Origin: Armatimonadota bacterium
GTDB lineage: Bacteria; Armatimonadota; UBA5829; JAUSEB01
Length of the DNA stretch: 64,000 bases
NCBI GenBank assembly: GCA_030649165.1
Contig: JAUSGG010000056.1
Coordinates: 23,273-87,272 of the forward strand
Direction of reading: 5' to 3'
A program made the position numbers and the translations under genes. Under the pieces are notes generated by a model. That model saw only the letters and a program-made list of their open reading frames with translations. It was not told where the DNA came from and did not search any database. This document shows positions 59,253 to 64,000 of this stretch, piece after piece (within the stretch, counting starts at the first letter, position 1; each line of letters starts with the position of its first letter).

Positions 59253-59889
59253 CCCGCGAAACCCACTCCGCGTACCGCCGGGAGTAGAACCGCCAGGGCT
59301 TATCTGCCGCCTCTTTGATCCCGATACGCGTCGCCTGCACGAGCTCACCCTGCTTCTCTCCATCATCGGCGATTATGAGGCAACTATCCGTCAAATCCAC
59401 CCCATTGTGGCCCCGGATGATGCCGAGCGCCTGCGTCAGTTTCCCCGGTCCGCTGCAGAGGTCGCGGTCTCGTGCGCCCTTCCTGTTTCGGCGCATCAGT
59501 TCCATACCTTCGAGCGGCTGCAATGCGCGGATAAGCACGGCCTCGGCGATGCCTTCCGGCTGCGTGACCGCGTTCATGCAGAAGTGCATTCCGTATGTGA
59601 AGTACACGTACGCGTGGCCGGGCGGGCCGAACATCACCCTGTTGCGCTGGGTCATTCCTCTGGAGGCGTGGCAGGCGGGGTCGTCTCGAAGATAGGCTTC
59701 GGTTTCGACTATGCGGCCTGAGATGATCCCTTCGGGCGAGCAGTGGACGAGCAGCTTGCCGACGAGGGCTTTGGCGGCCTCGATTGTGTCCTGGAGGTAG
59801 AAGTCACGGGGAAGAGGCTTCAGGCCGGATATGTCGGGGCAGGAGATTGCGTGGGATTTGTTCACTGGGACACTATCCGATAGCTTCAA
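59233..59889 (-). CDS. DNA-3-methyladenine glycosylase (AAG/MPG type)
   Basis: 218 residues from a TTG at 59889 (a GTG at 59865 is an alternative). [25 protein letters not shown], the catalytic [21 protein letters not shown] (Glu and Tyr), [25 protein letters not shown] and [14 protein letters not shown] are diagnostic of the alkyladenine glycosylase family, which removes alkylated purines in base-excision repair. Its start TTG overlaps the stop of the hicB-like gene (TTGA), and the GGGTGAGGG just upstream, part of a family B repeat, serves as ribosome-binding site. Confidence 0.9.
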   Translation of the reverse strand: MKLSDSVPVNKSHAISCPDISGLKPLPRDFYLQDTIEAAKALVGKLLVHCSPEGIISGRIVETEAYLRDDPACHASRGMTQRNRVMFGPPGHAYVYFTYGMHFCMNAVTQPEGIAEAVLIRALQPLEGMELMRRNRKGARDRDLCSGPGKLTQALGIIRGHNGVDLTDSCLIIADDGEKQGELVQATRIGIKEAADKPWRFYSRRYAEWVSRVDREYR

Positions 59890-60110
59890 CCCTCACCCCA
59901 GCCCTCTTCCTTCCAGGGAGAGGGAGTTCGGGGCCGCGCCACGGCGGGTGGTTCCTCTAGCAGCGCCTCTATATACGCTTCCGCGGCCTCTTTGAGATTC
60001 CGCATGGCGGCGTCGGGAGTGGGGCCTTGGGAGACGCAGCCTTTCAAGGCAGGGATGTAAGCCACGAAGCCCGACTCACGTCCTTTCTCGACTATCGCTG
60101 TATATCGCAT
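59886..60110 (-). CDS. HicB-like protein with repeat-derived C-terminus
   Basis: 74 residues from ATG 60110 with GGGAG 9 nt upstream. [32 protein letters not shown] then [21 protein letters not shown] is the partial RNase H-like HicB fold. The last 15 residues ([13 protein letters not shown]) are translated from a family B hairpin repeat. No HicA toxin gene is adjacent, so it is an orphan, as many HicB-like proteins are; its role is unknown. Confidence 0.8.
   Translation of the reverse strand: MRYTAIVEKGRESGFVAYIPALKGCVSQGPTPDAAMRNLKEAAEAYIEALLEEPPAVARPRTPSPWKEEGWGEG
59887..59928. repeat. Family B hairpin repeat at the hicB-like/mpg junction
   Basis: On the minus strand it reads CTCCCTCTCCCT-GGAA-GGAAGAGGGCTGGGGTGAGGG then TTGA in parts: it encodes the hicB-like C-terminus, its stop, and the ribosome-binding site and start of mpg. 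Confidence 0.8.
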
Positions 60111-60141
60111 ACCGAATATCTCCCGCGGCCAATATAGCGCC

Positions 60142-60918
60142 TTACGCCCGACTCCGCAAGCTGCGCCCTGGCCGCCTGGTCTGCCGCGGTCTCGGTTGAA
60201 CCGACCTGAGAAGGGAAGATACCTCGCGGCTGGTGAGAGGCCGCCACTGGCCGGGTTCGAGCTCATCCGATGTCAGGCTGCCGATGCGCGTTCTCACAAG
60301 TCGCTGCAGTGGATGGTTAATCGCGTCGAACATACGGCGGACCTGCCGCTTGCGGCCTTCGTGTATTGTCAGTTCGATCCTGTTCACGGCGGTCCGGCGG
60401 TCGTAGCTGAGGACTCTTGCCTCGGCCGGGGCCGTTTTGCCGTCCTCCAGCATCACGCCCTCCGCCAGCGCGCGCAAATCGAGATAGGAAAGCCTGCCGC
60501 GGACGTCGGCCACGTAGGTCTTCGGAACCTCGTGCGACGGGTGCGTGAGATGATGTGTGAAATCGCCGTCGTTCGTCAGGATGAGCAGCCCCTCGCTGTC
60601 CACATCCAGCCTGCCCACGGGGTATACGGGAGCGGGGGCGTCTCTCAATAGCTCCATGACTGTGTGTTTGGCATGTGGATCACGGCGGGTGCTCGTGTAT
60701 CCGCGGGGCTTGTTCAGCACGATGTAGACGTTTTCGGGAGGCGGCTTGACGGGCCGGCCATCGACGGTGACGACCGACTTCTTCGCATCCACCTTCAAGC
60801 CCATCTCCGTGACGATCTCACCGTCTATCGAGACCCTACCGGCGGCGATCAACTCCTCGCACTTCCTGCGAGACCCGACGCCGGCGGCGGCCAGAGCTTT
60901 TTGCAGTCGCTGCTCCAT
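60142..60918 (-). CDS. rluB: 23S rRNA pseudouridine synthase (RsuA/RluB family)
   Basis: 258 residues. N-terminal S4 RNA-binding domain (EQRLQKALAAAGVGSRRKCEELIAAGRV in parts), then the synthase domain with YIVLNKPRGYTST and the catalytic Asp in YPVGRLDVDSEGLLILTNDGD, then LTIHEGRKRQVRRMFDAI. RluB or RluE/RsuA specificity cannot be decided with certainty; the long basic C-terminal tail (RPRQTRRPGRSLRSRA) favours RluB. The start lies inside the dacB 3' end (83-bp overlap). Confidence 0.88.
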   Translation of the reverse strand: MEQRLQKALAAAGVGSRRKCEELIAAGRVSIDGEIVTEMGLKVDAKKSVVTVDGRPVKPPPENVYIVLNKPRGYTSTRRDPHAKHTVMELLRDAPAPVYPVGRLDVDSEGLLILTNDGDFTHHLTHPSHEVPKTYVADVRGRLSYLDLRALAEGVMLEDGKTAPAEARVLSYDRRTAVNRIELTIHEGRKRQVRRMFDAINHPLQRLVRTRIGSLTSDELEPGQWRPLTSREVSSLLRSVQPRPRQTRRPGRSLRSRA

Positions 60919-62176
60919 ACTTTCTGCTCACCATTATGCCGATTAAGAGTATAAAACCGTTCCTGAGCCACGGGAAGGCGATCCCGACGAGGCTGACGCC
61001 GACATCGGCATCCGCCCGGATGGGAACCGCGGCCACCTGCTTGCCGTCAACATGCGCGAACATAGTTCCCATTCTGTCCCCGCGCCGAACGGGGGCCTGG
61101 GCCTCCGCCGCGTCCAGCCGGGAAGTCACCTTCCGTTCTTCTCCCGGTTTGACGATGGCGTGAAGCTCGGACTCCGCCGTCACGGGCACGGTCGCGGCCG
61201 CGCCGCCTTTCACCGCCGCCGAGCCGACCACCTCGCCCCGGCGCGCCACGATCACCGGCTTGAAATTGTTGAACCCGTAGTCCATCAGCGCGATTGTGTC
61301 GTCCGCGACGTTGGGGCTTGCAAGCGCCACCGAGACCAGCCTCCACCCGTCTTTAGTCGCGGAGCCGACGTAGCAGCGACCGGCCTGTTTCGTATAACCG
61401 GATTTGATGCCATCGGCGCGGGCGTATCGCTTGAGGAACTTGGAATAGTTGAACAAGACCAGATCCTTCTTGTTCTTGGAACGTTCGATCGTGGCCTTCC
61501 GAGTGCGCACTACCTCGTTGAACGCCCCGAACTCAATAGCTCGTCGGGCGAGCAGCGACAGATCGTAGGCGGTCGAGTAGTGGTTAGGATCGTGCAGGCC
61601 GTGCGGATTGACGAAATGCGTGTCGAGCGCGCCAAGGGACTTGGCTTTCTTGTTCATCGACTGTACGAAAGCCGCGCAGGAACCGGAAACGTGTTCGGCG
61701 GCCGCCACACTGCCGTCGTTCGCGGAGCGTACGAGCATTCCATAGAGCAAGTTGCGCGCCGTGATCCGCTCCCCCACCTTGAGGTGCAGTGAGCTGTTGT
61801 CGGTGCATGCGGCCTTCTTGCTGGCGGTCACCATTTCCTTCAGGTTCTTGCAATGCTCCAGAAACAGGACGGCCGTCATTATCTTCGTGGTACTGGCCAT
61901 CGGCCTGCGGCGGCGGGCGTCTCTCTCGAAAAGGATTTGGCCGCTCGCGGCGTCCACCAGTATTGCGCTTTTGGCCCCCACAGTCGGCGCTCGCGTCGGC
62001 GCTCGTTCGTTCGTACTAGGCGGCGGCAGCTCGATGGTCAGCTCCTGCTTTGAATCGAGGGCCAGACCTTGTGAAGACAAGAAGCAAGGGACGGAAAGGA
62101 CGAGAATGCCGGTTGCAAGCAGCGCGGTTTGCTTGCGCCCAAGGCGATTCAGGTGTTTGAGCAGGATCACCCTCAC
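60836..62176 (-). CDS. D-alanyl-D-alanine carboxypeptidase (PBP5/DacB type)
   Basis: 446 residues. Penicillin-binding serine peptidase S11 motifs: S95-T-T-K98 (nucleophile Ser), S151-A-N153, and K258-S-G260. An N-terminal hydrophobic signal segment (about 17-35), and after the peptidase domain a PBP5 C-terminal domain and a terminal hydrophobic helix (FILLIGIMVSR) for membrane anchoring. It trims the terminal D-Ala of peptidoglycan stem peptides. GTG start at 62176, two bases before the scpB stop, with the ribosome-binding site GGGTGAGG taken from a family B repeat. The 3' end overlaps rluB by 83 bp. Confidence 0.92.
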   Translation of the reverse strand: MRVILLKHLNRLGRKQTALLATGILVLSVPCFLSSQGLALDSKQELTIELPPPSTNERAPTRAPTVGAKSAILVDAASGQILFERDARRRRPMASTTKIMTAVLFLEHCKNLKEMVTASKKAACTDNSSLHLKVGERITARNLLYGMLVRSANDGSVAAAEHVSGSCAAFVQSMNKKAKSLGALDTHFVNPHGLHDPNHYSTAYDLSLLARRAIEFGAFNEVVRTRKATIERSKNKKDLVLFNYSKFLKRYARADGIKSGYTKQAGRCYVGSATKDGWRLVSVALASPNVADDTIALMDYGFNNFKPVIVARRGEVVGSAAVKGGAAATVPVTAESELHAIVKPGEERKVTSRLDAAEAQAPVRRGDRMGTMFAHVDGKQVAAVPIRADADVGVSLVGIAFPWLRNGFILLIGIMVSRKYGAATAKSSGRRRRRVSQEVRGVDRRR

Positions 62177-62209
62177 CCTAACCCTCTCCCATCAAGGGAG
62201 AGGGGATTA
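62168..62209. repeat. Family B hairpin repeat at the scpB/dacB junction
   Basis: On the minus strand: CTCTCCC-TTGAT-GGGAGAG then GGTTAGGGTGAGGGTG. It encodes the scpB C-terminus (IPSPLMGEG), the scpB TAG stop, and the dacB ribosome-binding site and GTG start. Confidence 0.88.
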
Positions 62210-62903
62210 CGTTCTCTCCCATCCAGGGCTCGGGACGAGGTCCTTCCGCGTGGGAACCCTCGGCCTCGGCGAAGGCTTCGCGAAGAGTATCAGCCGACTC
62301 GACAGGCTCCTGCGCAGGGGCCTCGGCCGGCTCGAACAACGACTGCTGACCGCCGTCCTCCGGCTCCGCGCCCAGCCCATCGACGTCAGGCAGGTCGTGA
62401 ATATCGTTCAAGCCGAAACGCTGCAGGAACTCGCGGGTGGTGGCGTAGAGAATGGGCCGCCCCGGGCTCTGTTTGCGTCCGACCTCACGAATCAGGTTGT
62501 GGTCCGTAAGGGTCTTCATCACGCCATCGACGTTTACCCCACGGACCGCCTCGATCTCCGGCTGCGTGACGGGCTGCCTGTAGGCTATTACGGCCAGAGT
62601 CTCCAGCGCCGCGCGTGAAAGCTTGTGTTTACTGGGTGAAAGAAGGCGGGTGACGCATTCGGAGTACTCCTGCCGGGTGCACATTTGGTATCCGCCGGCC
62701 ACTCGGACTATCTGGAGTCCGCCGCGGCCCGCCATGTCCTGGCGCAATTCTTCGACGGCGAGCTCGACCTGGGACTGGTCCTCTTCTATCTGAAGGGCCG
62801 CCGCCATTTCCTTCACTGAGACGGGTTCCGTGGAAACGAACAGGAGGCATTCGACAGCGGATTTCAGCTCTCCGTTGCGCAGCGCGTTGTTTTCTGTTTC
62901 CAT
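62178..62903 (-). CDS. scpB: Segregation and condensation protein B
   Basis: 241 residues. Two winged-helix domains: LKSAVECLLFVSTEPVSVKEMA and then ALETLAVIAYRQPVTQPEIEAVRGVNVDGVMKTL (in parts), GRKQSPGRPILYATTREFLQRFGL. ScpB dimers bind ScpA and regulate SMC in chromosome condensation. The acidic C-terminal tail (about 185-230) is variable in the family; its last nine residues come from a family B repeat. It starts 2 nt after the scpA stop region (ends 62906). Confidence 0.95.
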   Translation of the reverse strand: METENNALRNGELKSAVECLLFVSTEPVSVKEMAAALQIEEDQSQVELAVEELRQDMAGRGGLQIVRVAGGYQMCTRQEYSECVTRLLSPSKHKLSRAALETLAVIAYRQPVTQPEIEAVRGVNVDGVMKTLTDHNLIREVGRKQSPGRPILYATTREFLQRFGLNDIHDLPDVDGLGAEPEDGGQQSLFEPAEAPAQEPVESADTLREAFAEAEGSHAEGPRPEPWMGENVIPSPLMGEG

Positions 62904-62905
62904 GC

Positions 62906-63652
62906 CTATTCCGACTCCGCGCTCCGGTGGATTTCGATGGAGCCGAACGATTTGCGCTGGCGGACCTTGATTCTGCGCAGGCGCAGGAGTTCGAGCACCG
63001 CGAGGAAAGTCATAACGATCTCATAGCGGGATGGGACTTCAAAGAGTTCCTCGAACAGGACTCCCTGGTCGCTGTTCTTGATCTTCCGCCAAATCTCGCT
63101 CATCTTCATGCGAACGGTGATCTTCCGCCGCTGGATGCTGGTGACCTCTTCCTCGCCTTCGCCCACGTCCGCCAGAAGCCGGCGAAGGGCCGACAGCAGG
63201 TCAACGGAGGAGACATCTTCGAGGAGCAGGGGCAGTTCGAGGCCGGTTTCGGCGCCGCGCCCGAACAGCTTCTGCCGCTCCTCTTCCCATTCGCGGAATA
63301 TCGCCGCGGCTTCCTTGTACTTCTGATACTCGACAAGCCTCTCGATGAGTTCGGCGCGCGGATCGACGCCTTCCTCTTCATCCTGTTCGTCGGACTGAGA
63401 CGGCGGCAGGAGCATTTTGGACTTGATCTCGATCAGCGTAGCGGCCATAACGATGAAGTCGCCCGCGATTTCGAGGTCGAGGGCCTCCATAACGTCGAGG
63501 TACTGTAGATACTGGTCGGTAACGCTGGCTATCGGGATGTCGTATATGTCGATCCGGCTTTCCCGGATCAGGTGAAGGAGCAGGTCCAGCGGGCCTTCGA
63601 AGATCGGAAGTTTTATCTGGTAAGGGACTCGAGTCGTGAGTTGTCCGTTCAT
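62906..63652 (-). CDS. scpA: Segregation and condensation protein A
   Basis: 248 residues. KLPIFEGPLDLLLHLIRESRIDIYDIPIASVTDQYL is the kleisin N-terminal signature; AGDFIVMAATLIEIKSKMLLP follows, and the C-terminal winged helix (EIVMTFLAVLELLRLRRIKVRQ) closes the SMC ring. GAGAGAAAAG lies just before the ATG. First gene of the scpA-scpB-dacB-rluB cluster, with a promoter upstream. Confidence 0.96.
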   Translation of the reverse strand: MNGQLTTRVPYQIKLPIFEGPLDLLLHLIRESRIDIYDIPIASVTDQYLQYLDVMEALDLEIAGDFIVMAATLIEIKSKMLLPPSQSDEQDEEEGVDPRAELIERLVEYQKYKEAAAIFREWEEERQKLFGRGAETGLELPLLLEDVSSVDLLSALRRLLADVGEGEEEVTSIQRRKITVRMKMSEIWRKIKNSDQGVLFEELFEVPSRYEIVMTFLAVLELLRLRRIKVRQRKSFGSIEIHRSAESE

Positions 63653-63690
63653 CTTTTCTCTCTAATCGACATTCAGCCCGTATACCGTAT

Positions 63691-63718
63691 ATCGTAGCAT
63701 ATTCGGGGAGATAGTCAA
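63691..63718 (-). promoter_or_regulatory. Candidate scpA promoter
   Basis: Minus strand TTGACT (63718-63713), 16-nt spacer, TACGAT (63696-63691). A second candidate -10 lies in the nearby ACGGTATACGG. About 40 nt upstream of the scpA start. Confidence 0.5.
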
Positions 63719-63802
63719 TACATTGGAGTCGAAGGGTAAGAGTTCAGGCTTGGTGAGTACGACTCTCTTCGCTGCTCACTATCGGGAGACGACGAGCGTA
63801 AC

Positions 63803-63890
63803 CGTTGTTTCGGGATTTGAGGGTTGGGCGCCATACGCGTGCTATAGCGGACAGCTTCCGGTCCCAACCCGGAAATCCCGAAACGGGGCG
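63803..63890. repeat. Long-hairpin repeat, family C copy 3 (inverted)
   Basis: GTTTCGGGATTT-GA-GGGTTGGG and CCCAACCC-GG-AAATCCCGAAAC, in the opposite orientation to copies 1 and 2; the 2-nt internal mismatch is kept in position while the loop differs. Confidence 0.9.
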
Positions 63891-64000
63891 CTTTCTTAGG
63901 AGCGGAGCGGAGCGGAGTCGAGAAATCTGCTTTTGCTGTGGCAAGTTCCGGAAAAAGCAGATTCCTCGTCGTTCCTCCTCGGAATGACGTCCTCCAGGGC

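Larger units (their letters stand above)
63653..64000. other. Intergenic region at the right edge with composite repeat
   Basis: 348 bp to the window end: scpA promoter at 63691-63718, then the inverted copy of the composite repeat (family C hairpin at 63803-63890 plus AGGAGCGGAGCGGAGTCGAGAAATCTGC parts and GGAATGACG). No gene; the short frames share the translation SAPLLRKRPVSGFPGWD with the 48526 region and are repeats. Confidence 0.75.

Noticed and set aside
1..64000. tRNA or rRNA genes
   Set aside because: I found no cloverleaf with a GGTTCGA-type arm or any rRNA-like stretch in the intergenic regions by eye; a covariance-model scan would be decisive.

Overview
The window reads as one chromosomal contig of a GC-rich bacterium (roughly 60% GC by eye) with normal bacterial gene structure. 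It carries 51 recognisable intact or window-truncated protein genes plus two broken ones, and I see no rRNA, tRNA or CRISPR array. The lineage is an inference. A DUF1559-type pseudopilin with a small membrane-protein partner, large secreted GH20/GH99-like glycosidases with OB-fold tails, a fused nuoCD and many intergenic short-period repeats together suggest Armatimonadota or a neighbouring phylum. No marker gene in the window proves this.

Layout. 1-6.8 kb: a GH20 glycosidase cut by the window edge, a membrane protein, then minus-strand catabolic genes (isochorismatase-like hydrolase, hydantoinase/oxoprolinase, NmrA-like reductase, GH71/99-like glycosidase). 6.9-12 kb: hisF-hisH, and divergently adenine deaminase and hypoxanthine phosphoribosyltransferase (purine salvage), then a nicotinamidase and a small membrane protein. 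12.2-16.2 kb: a two-gene type III restriction-modification system. 16.7-24 kb (minus): a collapsed typA remnant, gpsA, a sugar isomerase-like gene, gatB-gatA-gatC, and a thioredoxin-fold gene with an in-frame TGA at the first active-site Cys position, the best selenoprotein candidate. 24-31 kb: a lipoprotein, an S1-domain protein behind a consensus promoter, a large R/D/E/Q-repeat secreted protein, a pseudopilin pair, a Gfo/Idh/MocA oxidoreductase and a frameshifted OB-fold gene.

31.5-47.5 kb: aspartase, then nuoB-nuoCD, then a 9.3-kb three-gene defence-like cassette (SNF2-type helicase with DUF3883, DUF1156 DNA methylase, DUF499 ATPase), then nuoG and nuoI. The cassette occupies the place where nuoE and nuoF normally lie and its last gene overlaps the nuoG start. 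47.6-55 kb: a methyltransferase, lipA, an NAD-type isocitrate dehydrogenase, pdhA-pdhB-pdhC ending in a terminator, and panD. LipA supplies the cofactor for the E2 protein, so the lipA-idh-pdh run is a coherent central-carbon block. 55-59 kb: a second GH20-like protein with altered catalytic residues and a YefM/RelE-type toxin-antitoxin pair. 59-64 kb (minus): scpA-scpB-dacB-rluB-hicB-like-mpg, closely packed.

The non-coding DNA is full of repeats: a roughly 145-bp element with 16-bp terminal inverted repeats and a 10-bp target duplication, a roughly 90-bp hairpin family (3 copies), a G/C-run hairpin family (about 10 copies), and short tandem arrays of 7-9 bp period. Several of these repeats have become coding, supplying stop codons, C-termini, ribosome-binding sites or start regions for gpsA, aspA, nuoB, hicB, mpg, scpB and dacB.
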